Shown piece by piece: positions 1 to 8,700 of a stretch of 64,000 bases of DNA. Made by a program: the position numbers and the translations under genes. The notes under the pieces are model-generated. The model saw only the letters and a program-made list of their open reading frames with translations, made no database searches and was not told the DNA's origin. The stretch lies in contig CBDDGS010000055.1 in the NCBI GenBank assembly GCA_965227935.1, positions 496,001 to 560,000 on the forward strand, written 5' to 3'. The stretch is from JAWPMT01 sp965227935 (GTDB lineage: Bacteria; Bacteroidota; Bacteroidia; Cytophagales; Cyclobacteriaceae). Position 1 is the first letter of the stretch, and each line of letters opens with the position of its first letter.

Positions 1-604
1 CCGCGTCTTTGAACATTTGTGCGCCGCCCGCTCCACAGCAGAGACCTTTCGTCCGGCACCGTTTCATTTCAACGAGGTCCGCATCCAACGCCTCGAGCAC
101 TTTTCTGGGAGCCTCATAGATATCGTTGGCCCGGCCCAGGTAGCATGAGTCATGATAAGTGATCTTCTTCCCTTTGAAGGGCCCGCCATCGTCCGTTTTG
201 ACCTTGCCTTCGTTGATCAACTGCTGCAAGAAGGTAGAATGGTGGATGACTTCGTAAGTGCCTCCTAGCTCAGGGTATTCATTTTTCAATGTATTGAAGC
301 AGTGAGGGCATGCCGTTACGATTTTCTTGATCTCATAGCCATTCAGCACCTGGATATTGGCCATGGCTTGCATTTGGAACAGGAATTCGTTCCCCGCTCT
401 TCTGGCGGGATCCCCTGTGCATGTTTCCTCGGGCCCCAATACCGCAAACTTGATCCCCACGTGATTGAGAATTTTGACCAATGACCGTGTCACGTTTTTG
501 TACCGATCATCATACGAGCCTGCGCACCCCACCCAAAATAGTATCTCAGGTGTCTCTCCTTTCGCTGCCAGTTCAGCTGCCGTTGGTACGGTGTATTCCG
601 CCAT
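1..604 (-). CDS. (Fe-S)-binding CCG-domain protein, HdrB/GlcF-like (partial)
   Basis: The reading frame starts at the ATG complementary to 602-604 and runs off the left edge, so only the first 201 residues are visible. They hold cysteine motifs typical of the CCG (heterodisulfide reductase-related) domain: VGCAGSYDDR, CTGDPARRAG, ACPHCFNTLKNEYPE, HDSCYLGR and the double-cysteine GLCCGAGGAQMF. Such domains bind a 4Fe-4S-type cluster and act in electron transfer or thiol/disulfide redox reactions. It lies 21 nt downstream of a membrane ferredoxin-like protein on the same strand, and the two very likely form one redox complex. The physiological electron donor and acceptor cannot be read from the sequence. 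Confidence 0.88.
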   Translation of the reverse strand, partial: MAEYTVPTAAELAAKGETPEILFWVGCAGSYDDRYKNVTRSLVKILNHVGIKFAVLGPEETCTGDPARRAGNEFLFQMQAMANIQVLNGYEIKKIVTACPHCFNTLKNEYPELGGTYEVIHHSTFLQQLINEGKVKTDDGGPFKGKKITYHDSCYLGRANDIYEAPRKVLEALDADLVEMKRCRTKGLCCGAGGAQMFKDA

Positions 605-625
605 GTCTATATCCGTTGTGTATGT

Positions 626-1951
626 TTAGTCTTTCGATTTCAAATCATCTGCCCACGCGAACCGATCCTGCGCTGAAAACTTCCAGGGTGCGAAATTGGT
701 CTCGACATTCTGAAACATTGAATTCCACGACGCCGGCGAGCCACTCTCCTCCATGGCCACGTATTGGCGAAGTTGCAAGATGATATCCAGAGGATTGATG
801 CTCACCGGGCAAGCCTCCACACAGGCATTGCAACTCGTGCATGCATTGATCTCTTCCTTGGTAATGAAATCTCCAAGTAGCGACTTGCCATCCTCGAGCC
901 CCGTTCCACCTTTTTGTAGGGACAACCCTACCTGCTCAGAGCGGTCGCGTGTATCCATCATGATCTTTCGAGGCGACAGTTTCTTTCCGGTGAGATTAGC
1001 AGGACACTCCGACGTACACCTTCCGCATTCTGTGCAGGAGTAAGCGTCCATCAGGTTCTTCCAGCTGAGGTCGTTCACGTCTTTGGCTCCAAACTTCATT
1101 CCCTCTGGTGGTGGGCTGGCTTCACCTTCCATGGGCATCCCCAGCATGATCTTCACCTCGTTAGTGATTTCCGGCATGTTGTCCATCTGGCCCTTAGGGG
1201 TCACCCGACCGAAGTAGGTATTGGGGAAAGCCATGAAGATGTGCAAGTGCTTTGAGTAGGTCACATAGAGCGCAAAAGCAAAAATGCCGACGATGTGAAA
1301 CCACCAGGCGGCCCGTTCGACGATGACCAGGCTCGCATTATCCAATCCACTGAACCAGCCTGTCATTGATGCACTCACCGCGAACGCAGCGGTTTCCGGA
1401 TAATGATCAACACCTCTCACCTGCAGTACCTGATCCGCGGCATTCATCGACAGGATTGCCACCATGAGCACAATCTCGATCACCAGGATGAGATTGCCAT
1501 CGAGGGCTGGCCACCCGTTCATTTCCGGCTTGGTGAATCTTGGCAGTCTCAACACATTTCGACGGATAAGAAATACGACGCAAGCCACCAAGACGAGCAC
1601 CGCGAGGACTTCAAAGAATGAAATCAGCGGCCCGTACGCCGCTCCCAGTAGGGGTGCGAAAAGCCTATGCGTCCCAAGCACGCCATCGAGTACAATCTCG
1701 AGCACCTCCAGGTTGATCAAAATGAACCCGACATAAATAAAGAGATGAAAGACGGCGGGGATCAATCGCTTGAACATCTTTTGTTGCCCAAAAGCAATGA
1801 GCAAAAGGTTCGACCAGCGCTTGGGATCAGGAGCAATTTCTACTGATCGCCCCATGTGAATGTTCTTCCGAATGCGGACGATTCTCCTAAAAATCAAGAA
1901 CCCAAAAAAACCTGCGATGAGGATGAAAGCTAGCTGAGAAATGATTTGCAT
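626..1951 (-). CDS. Membrane (Fe-S)-binding oxidoreductase, HdrD/NarI-like N-terminus
   Basis: 441 residues. The first about 250 residues contain several hydrophobic helices and resemble the membrane domains of respiratory heterodisulfide-reductase-like proteins. The C-terminal half has two classical ferredoxin motifs, CTECGRCTSECP and CTSCNACVEACPVS, enough for two 4Fe-4S clusters. The product should sit in the inner membrane and pass electrons between a membrane carrier and its soluble CCG partner encoded just downstream. The start is an ATG followed by a hydrophobic stretch (MQIISQLAFILIAGFFGFLI). A TATATTTG element lies 22 nt upstream, so the leader is probably short. Whether the complex reduces quinone or a disulfide is not determined. 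Confidence 0.85.
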   Translation of the reverse strand: MQIISQLAFILIAGFFGFLIFRRIVRIRKNIHMGRSVEIAPDPKRWSNLLLIAFGQQKMFKRLIPAVFHLFIYVGFILINLEVLEIVLDGVLGTHRLFAPLLGAAYGPLISFFEVLAVLVLVACVVFLIRRNVLRLPRFTKPEMNGWPALDGNLILVIEIVLMVAILSMNAADQVLQVRGVDHYPETAAFAVSASMTGWFSGLDNASLVIVERAAWWFHIVGIFAFALYVTYSKHLHIFMAFPNTYFGRVTPKGQMDNMPEITNEVKIMLGMPMEGEASPPPEGMKFGAKDVNDLSWKNLMDAYSCTECGRCTSECPANLTGKKLSPRKIMMDTRDRSEQVGLSLQKGGTGLEDGKSLLGDFITKEEINACTSCNACVEACPVSINPLDIILQLRQYVAMEESGSPASWNSMFQNVETNFAPWKFSAQDRFAWADDLKSKD

Positions 1952-1973
1952 GAAATGACTGATTCAACTATTC

Positions 1974-1981
1974 CAAATATA
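1974..1981 (-). promoter_or_regulatory. Bacteroidota -7 promoter element for the Fe-S operon
   Basis: On the minus strand these bases read TATATTTG, an exact match to the Bacteroidota housekeeping -7 consensus TAnnTTTG. Transcription would begin roughly 7 nt downstream and leave a leader of about 15 nt before the ATG at 1951. I see no clear TTTG/TTG -33 box at normal distance. Confidence 0.5.
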
Positions 1982-2049
1982 GCAGATAAAGCTAGAATAG
2001 TATGCATGCCGAATATATTCGAGATTTCCGGCCATAATTTTCTAAAATC

Positions 2050-2079
2050 TTGGTTCTTTCTGATAAATCTCTAATTTTG
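2050..2079 (+). promoter_or_regulatory. Promoter of tRNA-Phe
   Basis: TTG at 2050-2052 is followed after 19 nt by TAATTTTG at 2072-2079, which matches TAnnTTTG exactly. This spacing is that of the Bacteroidota -33/-7 promoter. The tRNA begins 16 nt further downstream. Confidence 0.6.
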
Positions 2080-2095
2080 CCTTCCACTTTTTCAG

Positions 2096-2168
2096 GGTGC
2101 TGTAGCTCAGGTGGTAGAGCATCGGACTGAAAATCCGTGAGTCGGTGGTTCGAGTCCACTCAGCACCA
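2096..2168 (+). tRNA. tRNA-Phe (GAA)
   Basis: The acceptor stem GGTGCTG pairs perfectly with CAGCACC at 2161-2167, with discriminator A at 2168. The D arm (GCTC/GAGC), the anticodon loop CTGAAAA giving anticodon GAA, and the T loop TTCGAGT are all visible. The outermost base pair of the anticodon stem is a T-T mismatch. CCA is not encoded. An independent promoter and terminator flank it. Confidence 0.95.
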
Positions 2169-2177
2169 CATAGAAAG

Positions 2178-2202
2178 CCGGTCAAAATTGGCCGGTTTTT
2201 TT
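2178..2202 (+). terminator. Intrinsic terminator of tRNA-Phe
   Basis: An inverted repeat CCGGTCAA/TTGGCCGG (one G-T wobble) is followed directly by seven T residues, ten bases after the end of the tRNA. Confidence 0.75.
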
Positions 2203-2425
2203 ATGCCCTTTTCTGTCGACGCGTATCCATCCCGCCCATCAATGGTGTTCCCCGTCGATTTCCCTGTCGCCATCCGGGGAGGGAGCGAGGGACTTCACCG
2301 TTTTCCAGCCGTTAATGAATGCATTTCACCCATTATGTCAGAAATGTACAATTTATAGCGGCATAGAGACCATATCCTGTCATTTTCCTTGTCGTTAATT
2401 ACAATGAACACTAATAATTACGACA

Positions 2426-3022
2426 ATGAAAACAAGATCAATCACCCTCGGACTAGCAATTGCGGTACTATTCACTGCCTGCTCTGGCATAGACGTGGTA
2501 TCTGATCAGAAGATCGGCGTTGACTTCTCAGAATACAAGACGTATACCCTCGTCAACAAGACTGATGCTGATGAGCCATCAAGCGTATTGAACAACCCCA
2601 TCAATATGGCCAGGTTCGAAAGCGAACTCCACAATGGATTGCAAGAAAAGGGCATGTCGACCAGCGAGACCCCTGATGTCATCATCAACTATGCCGTAAC
2701 TCAAAGCGAAAGAACCAGCTACAGCGGAACTACTACTGATATGGGCGGAGGATACTATGGCCGCTGGGGTAGAGGTTGGTATGGTGCAGGTCCCGGGATG
2801 AGCACGACTCAGGTAGAGCAGCATCAGGTCCCTACAGGGACGGTGACCATCTCCCTTGAAGATGCTGAAAGCGGCGAGCTATTGTGGTACACTACTGCCG
2901 CAGGCGACTTGAAGATCAACAACAAGAAAGTAGGGAAGGGAATACCCAAGGCGGTAGAGATGTTGTTAGAGAGCTTTCCCATCCAGGAGTTTTTTACAGC
3001 TGAGAGTGAGCAACCTGCATAA
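2426..3022 (+). CDS. DUF4136 domain lipoprotein
   Basis: 198 residues. The N-terminus is a lipoprotein signal peptide with lipobox LFTAC, so Cys19 would be lipidated and the protein anchored in the cell envelope. The mature part begins with the DUF4136 hallmark FSEYKTYTLVNK, has a central glycine/tyrosine-rich loop (GGGYYGRWGRGWYGAGPG), and continues with a VTISLEDAESGELLW strand typical of the family. DUF4136 proteins are common envelope lipoproteins of Bacteroidota and Proteobacteria with no established activity. The gene stands alone, bounded by the tRNA terminator upstream and its own terminator downstream. Confidence 0.88.
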   Translation: MKTRSITLGLAIAVLFTACSGIDVVSDQKIGVDFSEYKTYTLVNKTDADEPSSVLNNPINMARFESELHNGLQEKGMSTSETPDVIINYAVTQSERTSYSGTTTDMGGGYYGRWGRGWYGAGPGMSTTQVEQHQVPTGTVTISLEDAESGELLWYTTAAGDLKINNKKVGKGIPKAVEMLLESFPIQEFFTAESEQPA

Positions 3023-3048
3023 GGTTGCAGTCGGATGGGACCAGCGAG

Positions 3049-3073
3049 GGCCTTCGAAAGAAGGCCTTTTTTT
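3049..3073 (+). terminator. Intrinsic terminator after the DUF4136 gene
   Basis: GGCCTTC and GAAGGCC pair around a GAAA (GNRA) tetraloop and are followed by seven T residues. The T-run overlaps the last codon positions of the convergent rluB gene, so the terminator serves the forward transcript. Confidence 0.8.
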
Positions 3074-3917
3074 ATTTCTTGCCTCTTGGAGGCAAAGGTT
3101 GTTTGCTTACCAGGCTTCGGAGTGAGAGAATCTCCTTAGGTCCCAAATGACGCCATTTGCCGCGTGGCAAATCCTTCTTCGTCAATGGGCCAAACATCAC
3201 CCGATCCAGCTTCACGATATCATAGCCAAAGTGCTCAAAGATCCTGCGAACAACACGGTTTTTGCCCACATGTATTTCGATACCCAAGGTCTTCCCATCA
3301 TCCCCAACTATGGCCAGCTCATCCACCATCACCGTGCCATCGTCCAATGGCACCCCTTTCAGGATGGCCTCAAAATGGTCCGCCCGTAGGGGCATGTTGA
3401 GCTCCACCTGGTAGATCTTTTTCACCTTGTGTCTTGGATGCGTTAGCTTCTTCGCCAACTCACCATCATTGGTCAATAGGAGCAAACCTGTGGTATGTCT
3501 GTCCAGCCTCCCAACGGGGTATATTCTCTCCTTGCAAGCATTGCTCACGAGACTCATGACCGTCTTCCGATCCTGTGGATCGGACATCGTGGTGATAAAA
3601 TCCTTCGGCTTATTGAGAAGGACGTACTGCAACTGCTCCGTGCTGAGCGCCTTGCCCTTATAGAAAACGCGATCGCCTGGGCCCACCTTTGTCCCCAGCT
3701 CTGTAACCACCTTGCCGTTGACTTTTATCTGTCCCGAGCTGATTAGCTCATCCGCATCGCGCCGCGAACAGACACCCGCGCTGGCGATGTATCTATTAAG
3801 ACGCATGGCTTCTGCCGGCTTAGGCGCCTTGTGATCCTTCTTTGTTCGGCGACCCTGATCACTTGGCTTCTTGCCTCGTGGAGCACCTTTTGGACGATTA
3901 CTCCTCCTGTTTTCCAA
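3072..3917 (-). CDS. rluB: 23S rRNA pseudouridine synthase, RluB family
   Basis: 281 residues. A lysine/arginine-rich tail of about 37 residues is followed by an S4 RNA-binding domain (MRLNRYIASAGVCSRRDADE) and the RsuA/RluB catalytic domain with the motif GRLDRHTTGLLLLTNDGE, in which Asp is the catalytic nucleophile. The enzyme converts a specific uridine in 23S rRNA (helix 89/90 region for RluB) to pseudouridine. The basic N-terminal extension is usual in Bacteroidota homologues. Its start lies inside the end of scpB (20-nt overlap), which indicates co-transcription; scpB-rluB is a conserved pair in many bacteria. RsuA or RluE specificity cannot be fully excluded. Confidence 0.9.
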   Translation of the reverse strand: MENRRSNRPKGAPRGKKPSDQGRRTKKDHKAPKPAEAMRLNRYIASAGVCSRRDADELISSGQIKVNGKVVTELGTKVGPGDRVFYKGKALSTEQLQYVLLNKPKDFITTMSDPQDRKTVMSLVSNACKERIYPVGRLDRHTTGLLLLTNDGELAKKLTHPRHKVKKIYQVELNMPLRADHFEAILKGVPLDDGTVMVDELAIVGDDGKTLGIEIHVGKNRVVRRIFEHFGYDIVKLDRVMFGPLTKKDLPRGKWRHLGPKEILSLRSLVSKQPLPPRGKK

Positions 3918-4461
3918 TGGTATTTTCGTCTTCGATTTTGAAGTCTTTCGGTGTAGGCAGGTCTTTCAGATCGTTGATCCCGAAGTAATCCATGAATTTT
4001 TTGCTGGTCCCGTAGAGTATCGGGCGCCCGATCGCGTCCGATTTACCCTTGACCTCCAGCAATTCTTTCTCTAGTAATTTTTGCACGGCATAGTCGCAGT
4101 TCACGCCACGGATCTGCTCGATTTCGTTTTTGGTCACCGGTTGCTTATAGGCGATGATGGCCAAAGTCTCCAGCGCAGAGTTCGACAAGCGTTTCTTCGA
4201 TTGCTGCTTAAGGAGAATACCAATGCTTGCCTGGTAGGCTGGCTTGGTCAGAAATTGGTAACCACCTCCACTCTGGACGAGCGAGAATGAGTACCTGTCA
4301 TGTTCGTACTGAGACTTTAGTTCATCAATGCTCTGCTCGATGTCCGCTACCGGGACATCCGCATCAAACATCTCCCGAAAGCAAGATGTAATGTCTTCGA
4401 CTGAAATGGGTTTGGGCGAGCAAAAAATCAGTGCTTCCACGTGGTGCCGCAAGTAGTCCAT
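3898..4461 (-). CDS. scpB: SMC-ScpA complex subunit ScpB
   Basis: 187 residues, normal for ScpB. It has the winged-helix pair of the family: an N-terminal half starting MDYLRHHVEALIFCSPKPIS, and a second half with the hallmark LSNSALETLAIIAYKQPVT and IEQIRGVNCDYAVQKLLEK. ScpB binds ScpA and the SMC ATPase to form the condensin that compacts and segregates the chromosome. It sits 6 nt downstream of the DksA-like gene and overlaps rluB by 20 nt, so all three are probably one transcript. No scpA or smc gene is in the window. Confidence 0.93.
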   Translation of the reverse strand: MDYLRHHVEALIFCSPKPISVEDITSCFREMFDADVPVADIEQSIDELKSQYEHDRYSFSLVQSGGGYQFLTKPAYQASIGILLKQQSKKRLSNSALETLAIIAYKQPVTKNEIEQIRGVNCDYAVQKLLEKELLEVKGKSDAIGRPILYGTSKKFMDYFGINDLKDLPTPKDFKIEDENTIGKQEE

Positions 4462-4467
4462 GCAGCC

Positions 4468-4848
4468 CTATTTGCTCTTCTTGAGCTTCGCTTCGATAGA
4501 ATGCATCGTGTGCGGTACTGCACGCAATCGCTCCTTGCTGATGAGCTTTCCAGTGTCCACGCAGATCCCGTAGGTACCGTTCTTGATACGGATCAGAGCA
4601 TTCTCCAGGTTATTAATAAATTTCTGCTGCCTTGCTGCCAACTGGCTCAGTTGCTCTTTTTCTGCTGTATCGGCGCCGTCTTCCAATGTCTTCACGTTGC
4701 TGTGTGTGAAATCCGTGCCTTCATCCGTGCTGCGTGTCAGTGACTGCCGTAACACGTTCAGCTCGTTGCGGGCCTTTTCAAGGTTTTGTTTGATCAGGAA
4801 CTCAAATTCGCTTAGCTCCTCTGGGGAGTATTTCGTCTTTTCAGCCAT
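4468..4848 (-). CDS. DksA/TraR-family regulator with degenerate zinc finger
   Basis: 126 residues. The N-terminal part is a predicted coiled-coil hairpin (residues about 8-90), as in DksA, which reaches through the RNA polymerase secondary channel. The C-terminal motif KNGTYGICVDTGKLISKERL and RAVPHTMHSIEAK matches the DksA/TraR zinc-finger region, but only Cys96 of the four metal ligands remains. The fold is probably kept without zinc, as seen in other Bacteroidota members. It leads the scpB-rluB run with a 6-nt gap. A near-consensus -7 sequence TGTATTTG (one mismatch) lies on the minus strand at 4865-4872. Confidence 0.82.
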   Translation of the reverse strand: MAEKTKYSPEELSEFEFLIKQNLEKARNELNVLRQSLTRSTDEGTDFTHSNVKTLEDGADTAEKEQLSQLAARQQKFINNLENALIRIKNGTYGICVDTGKLISKERLRAVPHTMHSIEAKLKKSK

Positions 4849-4960
4849 AAGTAAAGTTTTCAGCCAAATACATTTTACCAGCTACCCGTGGAGTAGGACC
4901 GCAAATCTAAGAAAATTCGAAAGTGAGACGACCAATCAGTGTCGTTACCCTCGAAAAAGA

Positions 4961-5119
4961 CTAAGCAGGTACCTCTTCCTTCAGCGCCCTAATCCTCCTC
5001 TTGATAAGGGATAGGTCTATGGTAACGTGGTAGCGATCTTTGATATACGCCTTAATCGCGTCCAGGGTCTGTCCCCGACGAAGGCTCTCGTCGATGGCTT
5101 GATCGATCAAACAATTCAT
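4961..5119 (-). CDS. Small conserved-looking hypothetical protein (52 aa)
   Basis: A complete frame runs from the ATG complementary to 5117-5119 to TAG at 4961. It translates to a 52-residue, charged, probably helical protein starting MNCLIDQAIDESLRRG and ending IRALKEEVPA. Amino-acid composition and codon use look like a real gene and no other plausible gene fills the space. I do not recognise the family. It lies between the DksA-like gene and a small lipoprotein gene, all on the minus strand, with separate gaps of over 100 nt. Confidence 0.5.
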   Translation of the reverse strand: MNCLIDQAIDESLRRGQTLDAIKAYIKDRYHVTIDLSLIKRRIRALKEEVPA

Positions 5120-5236
5120 GGTCTTAGGTTTATAGTAATCCTCAATTTACTTAGAATACAGGATATGGCTCCGAATAGTTTTGTAGCAGCGGCTGTTTTC
5201 CTTTGTTTATCAAGCGAGACGACAGTGCGCCCTGGC

Positions 5237-5650
5237 CTAGAAATTGAAGTCAATACGATCTTGACAGAAGCTGATCGTATGATAGTCATCTTGCGAGAGC
5301 GCCGGACTAGAAATGTCCCCGAAGACCACAGATCGCTCTGCCACGGTCCTCCCAGCGTCATCGACAATGCTCACAGTCAGAAGCTCCCCGATCTCAATGG
5401 AGTGCTTGACCATATCTACGTAATTGGCTTGCATGAATATTTGAGTCCTATCAGGATTTGAGGACAAGTGGAAGGTGACATCGACGGGCTCACCACAAGA
5501 ATTCTGATCGGGAGGGAATGGATGTCCGGTGAAGTTGACTACCATGAAGAGCACCCCGGGTTTGCTGGGTTCTGGAGCTTCCTCTGGCACGGGGTCACTG
5601 CACGCAGTCACCAACCCAAGTATGCACAAACAGAAGATCCTGACTCTCAT
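5237..5650 (-). CDS. Hypothetical lipoprotein
   Basis: 137 residues. The N-terminus MRVRIFCLCILGLVTACSD is a lipoprotein signal with lipobox LVTAC. The mature part has a proline/glutamate linker (PVPEEAPEPSKPG) followed by a beta-rich domain with two further cysteines (NSCGEP and SFCQDR) that could form a disulfide in the envelope. I do not recognise the domain. It lies 86 nt upstream of no co-directional partner that would suggest an operon; the giant secreted-protein gene ends further downstream on the same strand. Confidence 0.65.
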   Translation of the reverse strand: MRVRIFCLCILGLVTACSDPVPEEAPEPSKPGVLFMVVNFTGHPFPPDQNSCGEPVDVTFHLSSNPDRTQIFMQANYVDMVKHSIEIGELLTVSIVDDAGRTVAERSVVFGDISSPALSQDDYHTISFCQDRIDFNF

Positions 5651-5732
5651 TAGTTAGGTGTTGGCCTCTTACCCCTAAAATAAAGTTCTGGATATTCCGA
5701 TACAATTCAAAAAGGGCTCCGTGGATCAGTCC

Positions 5733-8700
5733 TCAAAAATCCCTGCCTACAACCACCGTCTCCTTCACGATTTCTGAAGAGCCGTTCGCAGAATAAACCT
5801 CGAAGACAATCAGATAATAGCCCATCCTCACGACTGCCCCGCCATCGTTGGTCCCGTCCCACGTGACGAAACCTGAACTGGAGAGTGCCAATCCCTCCGC
5901 CAGCGTCCGAACCAACCGGCCGTTCTGATCGAACAGGGTAATATTCGCAAACTGGCCGGGAACCCCAAAATCATAATTGATGGTAGTGAACGAGGCAGTG
6001 CCGCTTCCTGGAACGAACACTTTCGGATCTGCTTCCACGGCGTCCTGCACTATTACCTCACCTCTCTCCTGGCTGTTGGTAAAACCTGGTGTGGCAAATC
6101 CAATGGTACTTGAGGCAGAGGTCCAGTTGTCCGCGTTATTGGGAGCGGTAAAATCGATTCGCTCCAATGAAACGCCTTCCACATCAGCTAGCAGCGCATT
6201 GTGATAATCGTCCGAATAGAATAAGGAGTCCTGGACCCGTCCCAGCTCGTCAATGATCTTGACGACTCCTTCATTATTGGCAAACGTTGGAAGGGATGAT
6301 ACCTCGACAATGTTGTCTCCCACTGCCTGGGGATAGTCGAGCATCAATCGGCTCTTGTCCTCCGTGAAGACCATGAATGACGCCGGATAGAGAATCAGTT
6401 CATCTTCCGTAATCACATCGGCGTCGGCAGCATTGGCGATTTGCCAGTCTTTCAGGGTCAGATGCAGGCCCGTGCTATTATAGATCTCCACAAAGTCGAC
6501 ACCATCTGGCCGAGGGTCAAACAAGACCTCACTCAGTAATACATCTCCCGGAATCGCCTCGACAGGCAATACGAGCACGGCCTCGTTATCGTCTCGCGCA
6601 TTGCCCAGGCAGTCGCCGATATCGTTCGTCGTCAATAGATATTCGGAAGAACCCTGAAGTGCCGGCGAGAGAGACAAGAACAGGTGGCTGGGCATGTCCT
6701 CGTAGATGGTCATTTCCGTAACTGAAATGTCTCTCGTGATCTCAACAGAACCATTGGCAAAAGGTGAAAGATTTTCGTCGAAGTCGAGCCTGACGGAATC
6801 CTCAGTGAGTGCAAAGGCACTTAGAAGTCTTGGGCCAAAGTTGTCGGGCACAGAAGCCTGAATGGAATTAGTGCTTCCTGGAGTGCCTCCGATCCGATCA
6901 ATGGAGCTCCCCCAGTTGGACGCGAGGCCACAGGGATTACCAGTGTCCCTCATTTCGAGTGAGTACCCGCCATCACGCTTGTCTTGATCATGCCAATCCT
7001 GTGCGTAATCGAGCCGGAAAATCAAAGATTCCTCCTCTGACACAAGTGCCATCCGCTCGCCGCCATTTGCCAACGACCGCCAACTGCCCACGCCGCGAAC
7101 CGGTATGTTGTCGAATTCGACCAATTCACCACTCGGAGCCAGGACCAGTATTTCGCCTGGCGCGATGATGCCACCAATCGCCTGGGAAAGGCCACCTTCA
7201 TCCTTTACTCGCACTGCGTCAAGACTGAGCAATCGACCCGACACATTTTGGATCTCCAGGTACTCTGCGTCCGGCAGGCCAATCATCGGATCGGGGTCGG
7301 CAAAGATCTCGGTGATCAGCAAGTCCAGGAATTGAGGTTGAGCGCCACGAGCTATCGCAATGCTGACGGGCTCGATGGGGTTGCCATGGCAATCTGTAAC
7401 ATTGGCCACCTGGAGTGAAAACCCTTCTCCCGCCGGGATCTCCGTAGCAAATGCCAGCACAACCCGCTCATAGGAAGGGTCAATCTCCACTTGCGATACG
7501 GTCAATCCCGAAAGGGCTTGGCTAAAGTTTGAGGGGATCAATGTGCTCGGATCCATCTCTTCATGGAAGACGACTTCTAGCGTGGAAGGGTCCAACAAAG
7601 AGGATGTCACGATCAATGGGGCATCGGTGTCCGGCTGCAGGGAAAAGACTGAGTTTTGCAAGCCCGGTGTCCCTCCGATGTCAGATTCGGAGGCGAGCCA
7701 GTTGGTGGCATCGCCGCAGTCACTTTCAGGATTGATCAGCTCGAGACTATAACCGCCATCATCCTTGTCACTGTCGTGGTACCAGGAGAGCTCATACTCC
7801 ACGACGTCCAGCACTTCCTCCAATCTGTTTTTGAGTGCTATCGAGTCCCCGTTATTGGGCAAACTGAACAATCCTGAAACCCCAACGACATTCGGCGACT
7901 CGAATAGACCTTCGGCCCCAGCGTCTACCAGGGTAACATATTCCCCTGGCCCTAAAATGACATTGGGCAATTGGACCTCATCCGAGGCCCTGGCAAGCAG
8001 CAATGCCCGAAGGGAATACGACTGATCGCTTTGATTGAAAAGCTCGATGTACTCTTGTTCGGGCAAGCCCTTGGAAGGAGACGGATCTGCCATAATCTCC
8101 GAGATAATGATTGACCCGACTGGTGCAATTGCCGGTGGGCCATAGGTGAAGGCAAGCGTATCGGATGAGCGAGTGTTTCCTTGTTCATCCTCCAGGTTCT
8201 GTGCCACCAGTTGATAATCGGTCCCCTGTGCCAGGCCCACAAAGAGCAAGGAGACGGTAGCGTCATTCAGGAATTCTAATTGCGAGGTCTGCCCAATATT
8301 GACGATAGAGAACTGCGAAGGCGCACTCATCGCCGCCTCCTCGACTGACTCGGAGAAAGTGACGACGATCTCTCCGTCGTAATCACTGGTGACCGAGCTC
8401 AATGTCGGCGCACGGGTATCAATGATGAACTGCCTCTGATGGTCCGGTAGCTCTCGGCCATATTTATCCTGCAGATCACTCCATGAGATGGCGACATACT
8501 CGTCTTCAGTATGGGGGCTTGTGAGCACTAGCTGCACGCTGCTGGCGTTGTCCGGATCGAGAGCAGCCAATTGAGGGGAAAGGCCCGCGACCAGAAAATT
8601 CCCTGCTGTTACAGACGTGAATTCAGTCTCATAGCTAAGTATGATCGTGAGACTATCAACGGCCTCAATCTCGAGCAGATAAGTTTCATATTGAAAGGAA

